A DNA stretch of 64,000 nt from Bryobacteraceae bacterium. Its GTDB lineage: Bacteria; Acidobacteriota; Terriglobia; Bryobacterales; Bryobacteraceae. The notes under the pieces are model-generated. The model was not told the DNA's origin. It worked only from the letters and a program-made list of their open reading frames with translations, and did not search any database. The stretch covers positions 22,411 through 86,410 of the forward strand of contig JASHNT010000017.1 in the NCBI GenBank assembly GCA_030041495.1, in the 5' to 3' direction. Positions 33,299 to 42,041 of the stretch are shown one piece after another; the first letter of the stretch is position 1, and every line of letters starts with the position of its first letter. The position numbers and the translations under genes are program-made.

Positions 33299-34775
33299 CG
33301 CAAAGCAGGTGACGCCGCAACCCGCGGAGAAAGTTCTTGAAAAAGTAAGTTTGCTGGACCAGATTGTCGAACAAGGACGGCTGGGCAAGGACGAAAAGGC
33401 CAAAGAGCGCGGCAAGGGCCTGGTGAAGGAGTTCGTGGAGCAGGTGGTCAAAGGTTCCATGACCGTCACCAGCGATGCCGAGGCGATGATCAACGCGCGG
33501 ATCGCGCAGATTGACGCGCTGCTTTCCGCGCAGCTCAATGAGATTCTGCACACGCCGTCATTTCAGAAGCTGGAAGGGAGCTGGCGGGGCCTGAAATACC
33601 TCCTGGATCAGAGCGAGACCAGCGATCACCTGAAAATCAAGGTGCTCAACTGCAACAAGCGGGAACTGCTGCGCGATCTGCAAAAGGCGCCGGAGTTCGA
33701 TCAGAGCGCGCTTTTCAAGAAAGTATACGAGCAGGAGTTCGGTATCTTTGGCGGAGCTCCGTTCGCGGCGCTCATCGGCGATTATGAGTTCAATCGCGGC
33801 GCGGAGGACATGGAACTGCTGGAGCGCATCTCGCAGACCGCGGCCGCGGCGCACGCGCCGTTCCTGTCGGCGGCCAGCCCGGAGTTTTTCAACCTCGACA
33901 GCTACGCTCATTTGGATGCTCCACGAGACCTGGGCAAGGTCTTCGACAGTACGGAGTACGCCAAGTGGAAATCGTTCCGGCAGGGCGAGGATTCGCGTTA
34001 CGTAGGCTTGACCTGCCCGCGCGTGCTGATGCGGCTGCCCTATGGCAAGGACAAGCAGATCGACGCGTTCAAATATGAAGAGAACGTGGATGGCACGGAT
34101 CATTCGAAATACTTGTGGGGCAATGCGGCGTATGCGCTGGGCGCGCGCCTGACCAACGCCTTCGCGCTGTACGGCTGGTGCGCGGCGATTCGCGGAGTGG
34201 AAGGCGGAGGCCTAGTGGAGGGATTGCCGGTCCACAACTTCTACACCGACGAGGGCGACGTGGCGATGAAGTGCCCCACCGAAGTTCCCATCACCGACCG
34301 TCGCGAAAAAGAGCTGGCCGACCAGGGCTTCATTCCGCTGGTGCATTGCAAGGGCACCGATTACGCGGCGTTCTTCAGCGTGCAGAGCGCGCAAAAACCG
34401 AAGCTGTTCGACAAGGACGCGGCCAATGCCAACGCGCGGCTGTCCGCGCAATTGCCTTACATCTTCGCCGTCTCGCGTTTTGCGCATTACCTCAAGGCGA
34501 TGATGCGCGACAAGCTGGGCAGCTTCATGTCGCGCGCGGACTGCGAGAACTGGCTGAACCAGTGGATCCAGAATTACGTCACGCCGGACGACACTGCCGC
34601 GCCTTCGGTGAAAGCGCAGCACCCGCTGCGCGAGGCACGCATCGAGGTGCAGGACGTCCCAGGCAAGCCGGGCGCTTACCGCGCTGTGGCCTTCCTGCGC
34701 CCGCACTTCCAATTGGACGAGCTCAGCGTATCGCTGCGGCTGGTGGCCGATCTTCCGGCCAGCGCCCGCAAGTAG
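33291..34775 (+). CDS. tssC: Type VI secretion sheath large subunit TssC
   Basis: The product is 494 residues from ATG 33291, which overlaps the tssB stop and has GGAGGG upstream. Typical VipB/TssC segments are LNEILHTPSFQKLEGSWRGL (about 90-110), FGALIGDYEF-like (here FAALIGDYEFNRG), the VGLTCPRVLMRLPYG block and the C-terminal domain with RPHFQLDELSVSLRLVADLP. TssB and TssC together form the six-start helical sheath that contracts to drive the Hcp tube. No truncation was seen. Confidence 0.95.
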   Translation: MADAKQVTPQPAEKVLEKVSLLDQIVEQGRLGKDEKAKERGKGLVKEFVEQVVKGSMTVTSDAEAMINARIAQIDALLSAQLNEILHTPSFQKLEGSWRGLKYLLDQSETSDHLKIKVLNCNKRELLRDLQKAPEFDQSALFKKVYEQEFGIFGGAPFAALIGDYEFNRGAEDMELLERISQTAAAAHAPFLSAASPEFFNLDSYAHLDAPRDLGKVFDSTEYAKWKSFRQGEDSRYVGLTCPRVLMRLPYGKDKQIDAFKYEENVDGTDHSKYLWGNAAYALGARLTNAFALYGWCAAIRGVEGGGLVEGLPVHNFYTDEGDVAMKCPTEVPITDRREKELADQGFIPLVHCKGTDYAAFFSVQSAQKPKLFDKDAANANARLSAQLPYIFAVSRFAHYLKAMMRDKLGSFMSRADCENWLNQWIQNYVTPDDTAAPSVKAQHPLREARIEVQDVPGKPGAYRAVAFLRPHFQLDELSVSLRLVADLPASARK

Positions 34776-34828
34776 ATTGATCCGGTTTTCCCCCGCCCTG
34801 CGCGGATCAAAACGAGGAGAGACACATC

Positions 34829-35416
34829 ATGGCAGCAGTTGATATGTTTTTGAAGCTCGACGGCGTCGATGGTGAAAGCGCCGACGATAAGCACAAGAGC
34901 GAGATCGAACTGGAGAGCTGGTCGTGGGGCGCCACCAACGCGGGCACTGCCGCCAGCGGTGGGGGCTCCGGCTCCGGCAAAGTGAAAGTCGCCGATTTCG
35001 TGGTCACCAAGCACATCGATAAGGCGTCGCCCAAGCTGATGGAGGCCTGCAACACCGGCAAACACATCGGCAAGGCAATCCTGACCTGCCGCAAGGCGGG
35101 CGGCGGCCAGAATGAGTACCTCAAGGTTACCTTGAGCGATGTGCTGGTTTCGGGGTTCACCACCACGGGCTGCCCGGCGGGTAAGCGGACGCACTCGGTG
35201 GGACGAAGCATGCACGCGGCCAACGTCACGACCAGCCGGTCCAACACGCAGCACAACATCAGCTTCGAGGGCGAAACCCAGCTTCCGGTTCCGCTGGAGC
35301 AGATTAGTCTCAATTTCGGAAAGATTGAGTTCGAATACCGCGAGCAGGACTCCAAAGGCGGTATGAAAGGTCCGGTCAAAACCGTGTGGGATGTAAAAGG
35401 GAATAAAGCGAGCTAG
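34829..35416 (+). CDS. hcp: Type VI secretion tube protein Hcp, copy 1
   Basis: The 195-residue Hcp (DUF796) has MFLKLDGVDGESADDKHKSE at the N-terminus, the ELESWSWG strand, VTKHIDKASPKLMEACNTGK and the C-terminal EFEYREQDSKGGMKG tail. It is longer than the typical 160-172 residues: a Gly/Ser loop (ASGGGSGSGK, about 42-51) and a region near residues 125-145 rich in Ser, Thr and Asn are added. Hexameric Hcp rings stack into the expelled tube. The next gene is a second, diverged Hcp. The ATG follows GAGGAGAG. Confidence 0.94.
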   Translation: MAAVDMFLKLDGVDGESADDKHKSEIELESWSWGATNAGTAASGGGSGSGKVKVADFVVTKHIDKASPKLMEACNTGKHIGKAILTCRKAGGGQNEYLKVTLSDVLVSGFTTTGCPAGKRTHSVGRSMHAANVTTSRSNTQHNISFEGETQLPVPLEQISLNFGKIEFEYREQDSKGGMKGPVKTVWDVKGNKAS

Positions 35417-35445
35417 AGGCGCGGCAGAATCAGGAGGATGAAATC

Positions 35446-36003
35446 ATGGCTATTGCTGATTATTTTCTAAAAGTAGACGGCATCGACGGAGAGAGCGCCG
35501 ACGACAAACACAAGAACCAGATCGAGCTGCTGAGCTTCTCCTGGGGATCGGCGAACCAGGGCAGCGCCGGAGTGGGCGGTGGAAGCGGCGCGGGCAAGGT
35601 CGCCATCAGCGACTTCGTCGTCATGAAATACCTGGACAAGGCCTCGCCCAAGCTGCTGGAGGCGTGCACCACCGGAAAGCATATCGGCAGCGTGACGCTG
35701 TTTTGCCGCAAAGCCGGCGGGGGCCAGCAGGATTACAATACCATCAAGCTCACCGACGTGCTAGTTTCCGGCTATACCGCGACGGGGTGCCCGATCGGAA
35801 GGCGCATGCATTACCCTGGGACCACCGCGCAGGATCACCTCCATCTCGATTTCGAGCCGGATGATCAGATTCCACTTCCCCTGGAGGAAATCACGCTCAA
35901 TTTCGGCAAAATAGAATACGAATACCGGGAGCAGGATTCCAAGGGCGGCATGAAGGGCCCGGTGAAGACGGCCTGGGATGTGAAGGCGAATAAGTCCTCT
36001 TAA
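35446..36003 (+). CDS. hcp: Type VI secretion tube protein Hcp, copy 2
   Basis: The 185-residue Hcp has the same start (YFLKVDGIDGESADDKHKNQ), the glycine loop (GVGGGSGAGK), VMKYLDKASPKLLEACTTGK and the same C-terminal EYEYREQDSKGGMKGPVKT. It differs from copy 1 mainly between residues 120 and 150 (RRMHYPGTTAQDHLHLDFEP), the part that faces partners or cargo in Hcp rings. The two arose by tandem duplication, keep strong identity at both ends and are separated by 29 bases. AGGAGG precedes the ATG. Confidence 0.94.
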   Translation: MAIADYFLKVDGIDGESADDKHKNQIELLSFSWGSANQGSAGVGGGSGAGKVAISDFVVMKYLDKASPKLLEACTTGKHIGSVTLFCRKAGGGQQDYNTIKLTDVLVSGYTATGCPIGRRMHYPGTTAQDHLHLDFEPDDQIPLPLEEITLNFGKIEYEYREQDSKGGMKGPVKTAWDVKANKSS

Positions 36004-36013
36004 GCCGGTTCGC

Positions 36014-36751
36014 ATGAGCCCACAGGCGCTGTTCCAGGCCGGTAAACTCGAAGAAGCGGTAGCGGCGCTGAGCACGGAGGTGCGGGATAATCCCACCGAC
36101 GCCAAGCGCCGCACCTTTTTGTTCGAGCTGCTCTGTTTCCAGGGCGAATACGACCGCGCCGAAAAGCATCTGAAGGTGCTGGCTGCGGCCGGACCGGAAG
36201 CGCAGATGGGCGCGACCCTATATCTGTCCGCATTGCACGGCGAGCGCACGCGGCAAAAGCTATTTGAGGAGCAGGATTACCCTCCGGTTCCGGCCGCTGC
36301 CCAGCCCCGAAAAGGCGTTCTGAACGGCAAACGGTTCGAGTCTTTCGAAGACGCGGATCCGCGCGTGGGCCCGCGGTTGGAAATGTTCGCGGCCGGCGCG
36401 TACTTATGGATCCCGCTGGAACACGTTGAATCGATCGAAATGCAAGCGCCCACGCGGCTGCGGGACCTGCTGTGGATTCCGGCGGCAGTGTGCACCGGTC
36501 CGGCGTTCCGCGGCACGGAATTGGGCGAAGTGCTGTTGCCCGTGCTGGCGCCCTTCACTTACAAAGATCCGGACAACCTGGTCCGGCTGGGGCGCGCCAC
36601 AGGATGGGAGGAAGTGAACGGCCAGAACGTTCCGTTCGGGCAACGTTTGTTCTGCGTGGACGGCGAGGACATTCCGATCCTGGAAATCCGCAAGGTGGAA
36701 TTCGAGAAGGTCGAAGCCGGGCCTGCCGGCGGCGCGGCGCAGGAGGCGTGA
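36014..36751 (+). CDS. tagJ: Type VI secretion accessory protein TagJ (ImpE family)
   Basis: The product is 245 residues. Residues 1-75 are a TPR-like helical region (AGKLEEAVAALSTEVRDNPT, RRTFLFELLCFQGEYDRAEK), and the C-terminal half carries YLWIPLEHVESIEMQAPTRL and RDLLWIPA, diagnostic for the ImpE/SciE/TagJ family. In Pseudomonas H1-T6SS, TagJ binds the N-terminus of TssB and assists ClpV-dependent sheath recycling. Its presence fits the tssB and tssH genes of this cluster. It overlaps tssA in a TGATG junction. Confidence 0.9.
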   Translation: MSPQALFQAGKLEEAVAALSTEVRDNPTDAKRRTFLFELLCFQGEYDRAEKHLKVLAAAGPEAQMGATLYLSALHGERTRQKLFEEQDYPPVPAAAQPRKGVLNGKRFESFEDADPRVGPRLEMFAAGAYLWIPLEHVESIEMQAPTRLRDLLWIPAAVCTGPAFRGTELGEVLLPVLAPFTYKDPDNLVRLGRATGWEEVNGQNVPFGQRLFCVDGEDIPILEIRKVEFEKVEAGPAGGAAQEA

Positions 36752-38559
36752 TGCCTCTGCGCGAAGACATTCTCAATCCAATTCCGGGCGACAATCCCAG
36801 CGGAGAAAATCTTCGCTACGATCCGGTTTACGACAAGATCAAGGAAGCGCGCCGCGAAGACGACGACGCTCCGCAAGGCGACTGGCAGCGGGAACGGAAA
36901 ACCGCCGATGTCAAGGCAGTCATCACTCTCGCCGGCGACGCGCTCGCCACCCGGTCGAAGGATCTGCAACTGGCCGCGTGGCTGACCGAGGCTTTGCTGC
37001 GCCAGCAGGGATTTTCGGGGCTGCGGCAGGGCCTCGACCTGCTGCGTGAATTGGTCGAAAATTTCTGGGACACGCTTTATCCGGAAATCGACGAGGGCGA
37101 TCTGGATTTTCGCGCCGCGCCCCTGAGTTGGGTGGGAATGAAGCTGGATGGGACTCTGCGCAAAGCGCCCATGACGCGCGGGGGATTCAGCTTTTACGAC
37201 TATCAGGAGTCGCGCCGCGTCGGCTATGAGGATCAGGCCGACACGGATGCGCGCCGCGCAGACCGCGCGGCGAAGATCGCCGATGGCAAGCCCGCTCCGG
37301 AGGATTTCGACAAGGACGCCGCTGCGACTCCGGTGGAGCGGTACGAAGGATGGGTGGCAGCGCTGGACGGCTGCACGGAATCGCTGGCCGGGCTCGATCA
37401 CTCATGTGAGGAAAAATTCGGCAACGCTGCGCCCGGATTTTCCGCGCTGCGCACTGCGCTTGAAGAAGTCCGGCACGTGGTCAACCAGATTCTGCAGCGC
37501 CGCCTGGAGCAGGAGGGCCGCGCGCCCGCCGAGCAAGGGGAAACCGAACCGGCATTCGAAGAGGAAGCCGCGGAGGCCACGGCTGCAGCGCCCGCGAGAG
37601 CCGCTGCTCCGCGGCGGGCCGCACCGGCCGGCAATCTCGAGCCGCAGGACGATGAGGACGCGGCGGCGCGCCTGGCTGCGGTCGCGAAGTTCCTGCGCGC
37701 ACGGGATTCGTCGAGTCCCGCGCCCTATCTCTTGCTGCGCGGCTACCGTTGGGGCGAGTTGCGGGGCTTCGGTGAAAATCCCGACCCGTCCGTGCTCGCG
37801 GCGCCGCCTTCGGAAACGCGGCAGAACATTCGCAAATTGGCTCTGGAAGCGAATTGGAGCGAACTGCTGGAGGCCGCGGAAAACGCGATGGCGCAGCCGT
37901 GCGGGCGTGCGTGGCTGGATCTGCAGCGCTACGTGGTGCGCGCGGCGGAGAACTACGGGTATAACGCGATCGCGCAAGCGGTTCGCAGCGAATTGCGGGC
38001 GTTGCTCAGCGATCTTCCGCAGCTTCCTTCCTGGACCCTGATGGACGATACTCCGGCAGCCAACGCGGAAACGCAGGCATTCCTAAAGGAGCTGGACGGC
38101 GCACAAACCGCCGCACCGGCCGGATCCGCTTCTACTCGCACCTTGGACGACGAAGACGAACAAGCCCTCCCGCCGGGCGAGCCCATTCCTCCGGACAGCT
38201 ACACCTTGGCTATGGAAGCCGCGCGCTCCGGTCGTGCCGGCGACGCCATTCAGATGCTCTCCGATGAAATCTCCCGCCAGCAATCCGGGCGGGCGCGGTT
38301 CCAGCGAAAACTGCAGCTCGCGCAGGTGTGCATGATGACCAAGCATGAAGCGCTGGCGCGGCCGATTTTGGAGGAGCTCGCGCGGACCATCGATGCCCAC
38401 CGGCTGGAGGAGTGGGAAACCGCTGGTTCGGTGGCCCATCCGCTGGCTCTGCTGTACCGTTGCTTGAATAAACTCGACGGCGACGCCGGCGCGAAGCAAA
38501 AGCTGTATGCGCAGATTTCACGGCTGGACCCGATGCAGGCGCTGGAGTGCGAGCGCTGA
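36751..38559 (+). CDS. tssA: Type VI secretion baseplate/cap protein TssA
   Basis: The product is 602 residues from ATG 36751. The ImpA-N domain at residues 1-130 includes LNPIPGDNPSGENLRYDPVY and the LYPEIDEGDLDFRAAPLSW stretch. A mid region is followed by an Ala/Glu-rich linker (about 250-310, QGETEPAFEEEAAEATAAAP). The C-terminal helical part (about 310-602) contains ARFLRxRDSSSPAPYLLLRG-like residues and GRARFQRKLQLAQVCMMTKH. The long C-terminal region is like the VasJ-type TssA that caps or primes sheath growth. It starts in a TGATG overlap with tagJ and ends in another with tssE. Confidence 0.9.
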   Translation: MPLREDILNPIPGDNPSGENLRYDPVYDKIKEARREDDDAPQGDWQRERKTADVKAVITLAGDALATRSKDLQLAAWLTEALLRQQGFSGLRQGLDLLRELVENFWDTLYPEIDEGDLDFRAAPLSWVGMKLDGTLRKAPMTRGGFSFYDYQESRRVGYEDQADTDARRADRAAKIADGKPAPEDFDKDAAATPVERYEGWVAALDGCTESLAGLDHSCEEKFGNAAPGFSALRTALEEVRHVVNQILQRRLEQEGRAPAEQGETEPAFEEEAAEATAAAPARAAAPRRAAPAGNLEPQDDEDAAARLAAVAKFLRARDSSSPAPYLLLRGYRWGELRGFGENPDPSVLAAPPSETRQNIRKLALEANWSELLEAAENAMAQPCGRAWLDLQRYVVRAAENYGYNAIAQAVRSELRALLSDLPQLPSWTLMDDTPAANAETQAFLKELDGAQTAAPAGSASTRTLDDEDEQALPPGEPIPPDSYTLAMEAARSGRAGDAIQMLSDEISRQQSGRARFQRKLQLAQVCMMTKHEALARPILEELARTIDAHRLEEWETAGSVAHPLALLYRCLNKLDGDAGAKQKLYAQISRLDPMQALECER

Positions 38560-39068
38560 TGCCTCCGCGCTCCTCTAGATCCGGACCCGACTTGGCCGTC
38601 ACCCAGCCGCTGCTGGACCGGCTGATCGACAACGATCCCAAGACTGCCTTCGACCCGCCGGTTAGCCGCGGACAAAGTGTGCGGATGCTGAAGGCGGCCG
38701 TGCGCCGGGATTTGGAATGGCTGCTCAACACGCGCCGTACGCCGGATGCCGCGCCGGAATCGATGAAGGAGTTGTCGCGGTCGCTGTACAACTACGGGCT
38801 CCCCGATTTCTCCTCCTACAGCGTGAATGCGCCGCGCGACCGGGATCGGCTGCTCCTGGAACTGGAACACTCTCTGGCGGTGTTCGAGCCGCGGCTCAAG
38901 GACGTTCGCGTGTCACTGGTGGAGACGGTAGAGGGATATACCCGCACGCTGCGGTTTCAGATTGAAGGAACCCTGGACATGGATCCGATCGCCGAACGCA
39001 TCTCCTTCGATACCCTCCTGCAATTGAACAGCGGCGAATATCAGGTGCGCGGAGACGGCGGTGCGTGA
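38559..39068 (+). CDS. tssE: Type VI secretion baseplate protein TssE (gp25-like)
   Basis: The product is 169 residues from ATG 38559, overlapping the tssA stop in TGATG. The gp25/lysozyme-like fold is seen in LKAAVRRDLEWLLNTRRTPD, KELSRSLYNYGLPDFSSYSV and the EHSLAVFEPRLKDVRVSLVE motif (about 105-125), which includes the conserved Glu-Pro-Arg-Leu of phage gp25. TssE joins the wedge of the baseplate with TssF and TssG and seeds sheath polymerisation. It overlaps tssF by 8 bases. Confidence 0.92.
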   Translation: MPPRSSRSGPDLAVTQPLLDRLIDNDPKTAFDPPVSRGQSVRMLKAAVRRDLEWLLNTRRTPDAAPESMKELSRSLYNYGLPDFSSYSVNAPRDRDRLLLELEHSLAVFEPRLKDVRVSLVETVEGYTRTLRFQIEGTLDMDPIAERISFDTLLQLNSGEYQVRGDGGA

Positions 39069-40917
39069 CGATCTTAAGCTGTATTACGAGCGAGAGCTCG
39101 ATTATCTGCGTCAATTAGGCGCGGAATTCGCCGGGAAATATCCGAAAATCGCGCAACGGCTGGTTCTGGAGACGGACAAAGAGAGTCCCGATCCGCACGT
39201 GGAGCGCCTCCTGGAGGGGTTCGCATTCCTGGCCGCGCGCGTGCATCTGAAGATCGACGACGAATTTCCGGAGATCACGGAGGCGCTGCTCAGCATCCTC
39301 TATCCCCACTACATCCGTCCCATGCCTTCCATGACTATTGTCGAGATGCATCTCGACGCCGAGGAAGGCGGCGTGGCGGCACCGCAACAGGTGCCTCGCG
39401 GAGCCGGATTGAACTCGCGTCCGGTGGGTGGAGTGCCGTGCCAGTTCCGCACCTGTTATGAGACCACCGTGTGGCCGCTGGAAGTGAAGGCGGGGGAGTG
39501 GACCTCGCCAGACCGCTTGTCGCCGCCGGTGAAATCGCTGGAGGCGGCGGCTGCGGTGCGCATCGAGATTCAAGCTCCGCAGGACGTGCAGATGGCGAAG
39601 CTGGGGCTGGAGACGCTGCGCCTGCATGTGGCCGGGAACGCCAGCATCGCCCACGCGCTGTACGAATTGCTGTGCGCCAACACCGTCCAGATTCTGGTGC
39701 GCGACCCGTCTCCGGGCTCGCGCGTGCGGCCGCTCGCGCTACGGCCCGAAAATCTCCGGCCGCTGGGATTTGAGGAAGCGGAAGCAATGCTCCCCTACCC
39801 GCGGCGCAGTTTCCCCGGCTATCGCGTCCTCCAGGAATATTTCACTTTCCCGGAGAAATTCTTTTTCTTTGACCTGGAAGGGCTTGAAGAGGCGTGGACG
39901 CAAGGATTCAAAAACCGTTTTGAGCTGGTCTTCTTACTTTCGCCCTTCGAGGGCGGCGACCGCCGGCAACTGCTGGAGCAGGGGGTCAACGCCAAGACTT
40001 TCCGCTTGAACTCGACGCCGGTGGTGAACCTGTTTGCGCTAACCGCTGAACCGATCCTGCTGACACAGCGCCGCTACGAATACCCGCTGATCCCCGACGT
40101 GCGGCGTCCCTTCGCCACCGAGGTGTTTTCGGTGGAGGAAGTGATCAGCGTGAATCCGCAGGACAACCAGGTGCTGCATTTTGAGCCCTTTTACTCCTTC
40201 CGCCACACCACGCAGAAAGACGCGGCGCGAGGCGGGCCGCAAACGTTCTGGATCGCCCACCGCCGCGCCTCGGCCAAGAGCGGCGATGAGGGCACGGACG
40301 TCTCCCTGGCGCTAGTGGATTTGTCGGCCCGGCCGCTGCATCCGGACACGGATACGCTGACCGTGCGCGCGATGTGCACCAATCGCGATCTTCCCGCGCG
40401 GCTGGCGTTCGGAAACGAAGACGGCGACTTCGATCTGGAGGGAGGCGCGGCGGTCAAGCGCATCGTGGCTCTGCGCAAGCCCACCAACGCAGTGCGTCCG
40501 CCGTTGGGCAGCGCGGCGCTGTGGCGGCTGATCTCGCATCTCTCGCTGAATTATCTGTCGCTGGTGGAAGAGGGCCGTGAGGCTCTGCAGGAAATCCTGA
40601 AGCTGTACGACTTCACCGGCTCGGCTTTTTCGGAGCGGCAGATCGACGCGATCACCGGCTTGAAGAGCGGGCCGCACTTCGCGAGGCTGATCTCAGAGAA
40701 CGGCGTCACATTCGCGCGCGGTACCCGCGTGGAGATCGAGTTCGACGAAGACCAATTTGCCGGCGGCGGCGTGTTCCTGTTCGCCAGCGCGATTGAGCGT
40801 TTTCTGGGAGAATACGTCTCGCTCAACAGCTTCAGTCAACTGATCGCGCGCTCGCGGCAGAGAAAGGAGGCACTCAAGCAATGGCCGCCCCGGGCGGGTC
40901 AGATGATCTTGATGTGA
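39061..40917 (+). CDS. tssF: Type VI secretion baseplate protein TssF
   Basis: The product is 618 residues starting at GTG 39061. It has the VasA/ImpG signatures LKLYYERELDYLRQLGAEFA, KYPKIAQRLVLETDKESPDP, HVERLLEGFAFLAARVHLKI and YPHYIRPMPSM at the N-terminus, YPLIPDVRRPFATEVFSVEE and the SLNYLSLVEEGREALQEILK helix near residue 500, and a C-terminal EIEFDEDQFAGGGVFLFASA. Two TssF copies pair with TssG in each baseplate wedge. tssG starts inside its last 37 bases, which suggests tight co-translation. Confidence 0.94.
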   Translation: MRDDLKLYYERELDYLRQLGAEFAGKYPKIAQRLVLETDKESPDPHVERLLEGFAFLAARVHLKIDDEFPEITEALLSILYPHYIRPMPSMTIVEMHLDAEEGGVAAPQQVPRGAGLNSRPVGGVPCQFRTCYETTVWPLEVKAGEWTSPDRLSPPVKSLEAAAAVRIEIQAPQDVQMAKLGLETLRLHVAGNASIAHALYELLCANTVQILVRDPSPGSRVRPLALRPENLRPLGFEEAEAMLPYPRRSFPGYRVLQEYFTFPEKFFFFDLEGLEEAWTQGFKNRFELVFLLSPFEGGDRRQLLEQGVNAKTFRLNSTPVVNLFALTAEPILLTQRRYEYPLIPDVRRPFATEVFSVEEVISVNPQDNQVLHFEPFYSFRHTTQKDAARGGPQTFWIAHRRASAKSGDEGTDVSLALVDLSARPLHPDTDTLTVRAMCTNRDLPARLAFGNEDGDFDLEGGAAVKRIVALRKPTNAVRPPLGSAALWRLISHLSLNYLSLVEEGREALQEILKLYDFTGSAFSERQIDAITGLKSGPHFARLISENGVTFARGTRVEIEFDEDQFAGGGVFLFASAIERFLGEYVSLNSFSQLIARSRQRKEALKQWPPRAGQMILM

Positions 40918-41996
40918 GCGTCGCCACCGAAATGTCCGCGCTTGATGTGGGCGAAAAAAAGGCCGCTGAAGGAAACGCCGCCGAAGGCCGCTACACGGAA
41001 GTCGAGCGCCTGCTGCGCGAAACCCCGCAGGAGTTCGAATATTTCCAAGCCGTGCACTTATTGGAGTGCATGTTCGAACAGCGGGAACCGGTGGGAGGAT
41101 TCGCGCCTCCGGCCAAAGAGGTGGCGCGCCTCCACGTGCACGCATCGCTGCCGTTTCCGGCCAGCCAGATTCAACGCATGGATTGGCCGCAGGACGGAGT
41201 TCCAGGCGTGGTCATCAACTTCATGGGATTGTTCGGACCATCCGGTTTGCTGCCGTTGTACTACACCACCCTGATCGTCGAGCGAATCCGGCAGAAGGAT
41301 CACGCACTTCAGGATTTTCTCGACATCTTTCATCATCGCATGGCCGGATTGTTTTACCGGGCGTGGGAGAAATACCGCTTCACCATTGCTTATGAGCGAG
41401 GCACATCGCCGGGCGGAGCGCGCGACCGCTTCTCGCACCATCTGATGGACTTGACCGGATTGGGCACCTCGGGGCTGGAACAGAGGCTTCGGGTGCGCGA
41501 CGATTCGCTGCTGTACTACTCCGGTTTGCTGTCCTTGCACTCCCGGCCGGCCGCGGCGCTACAGCGGGTACTCTGGGACTATTTCGACGTGCCGGTGGAA
41601 GTCGAGCAGTTCGTGGGCGCGTGGCATCGTTTGGAGGAGTCCAATCAGTGCCGCGTGGGCCTGGAATCCGGGCCTTCGGAAGAACTGGGCACAGGCGCGA
41701 TCGCCGGCGACGAGATCTGGTACCAGCAGTCCGGCGCGCGAATCAAGCTGGGACCGCTAAGCCTGACTGAGTATCTCGATTTCCTTCCCACGGGAACCGC
41801 GCATGAGCCGCTGAAATCGCTGGCCAACTTCATCGGGCGCGGCGAAATCGATTTTCAGGTGCAGCTTATCCTCAAAAAAGACGATGTACCGGCGTGCGAG
41901 CTCGGGCTGGATGAGCCGCCGAGGCTGGGCTGGACTTCCTGGGCCAAGACCCGAGCCTTGCGCGCGGATGCGGGGGATACTATCTTTGCGATTTAG
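40881..41996 (+). CDS. tssG: Type VI secretion baseplate protein TssG
   Basis: The 371-residue product has an AAAGGAGG 10 bases before its ATG. After a variable N-terminus of about 40 residues come the family motifs FEYFQAVHLLECMFEQREPV, VVINFMGLFGPSGLLPLYYT, LQDFLDIFHHRMAGLFYRAW and the GPLSLTEYLDFLPTG segment near residue 300. TssG bridges the TssF dimer and TssE in the wedge and contacts TssK. It overlaps tssF by 37 bases. A 20-base duplication covers its stop codon. Confidence 0.93.
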   Translation: MAAPGGSDDLDVSVATEMSALDVGEKKAAEGNAAEGRYTEVERLLRETPQEFEYFQAVHLLECMFEQREPVGGFAPPAKEVARLHVHASLPFPASQIQRMDWPQDGVPGVVINFMGLFGPSGLLPLYYTTLIVERIRQKDHALQDFLDIFHHRMAGLFYRAWEKYRFTIAYERGTSPGGARDRFSHHLMDLTGLGTSGLEQRLRVRDDSLLYYSGLLSLHSRPAAALQRVLWDYFDVPVEVEQFVGAWHRLEESNQCRVGLESGPSEELGTGAIAGDEIWYQQSGARIKLGPLSLTEYLDFLPTGTAHEPLKSLANFIGRGEIDFQVQLILKKDDVPACELGLDEPPRLGWTSWAKTRALRADAGDTIFAI

Positions 41997-42027
41997 GTTC
42001 GCGGAGGGCGATTTAGGATCGTGGAGG
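41988..42027. repeat. 20-bp direct duplication at the tssG-tssH junction
   Basis: GCGATTTAGGTTCGCGGAGG (41988-42007) is followed directly by GCGATTTAGGATCGTGGAGG, differing at two positions. The first unit contains the tssG stop codon; the second provides a purine-rich stretch ahead of tssH. Confidence 0.8.
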
Positions 42028-42041
42028 GGGATTAGACGAAT

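Noticed and set aside
36472..36750. N-terminal extension of tssA into tagJ
   Set aside because: The extra 93 residues are tagJ read in another frame; the ATG at 36751 begins the conserved ImpA-N domain and overlaps the tagJ stop.
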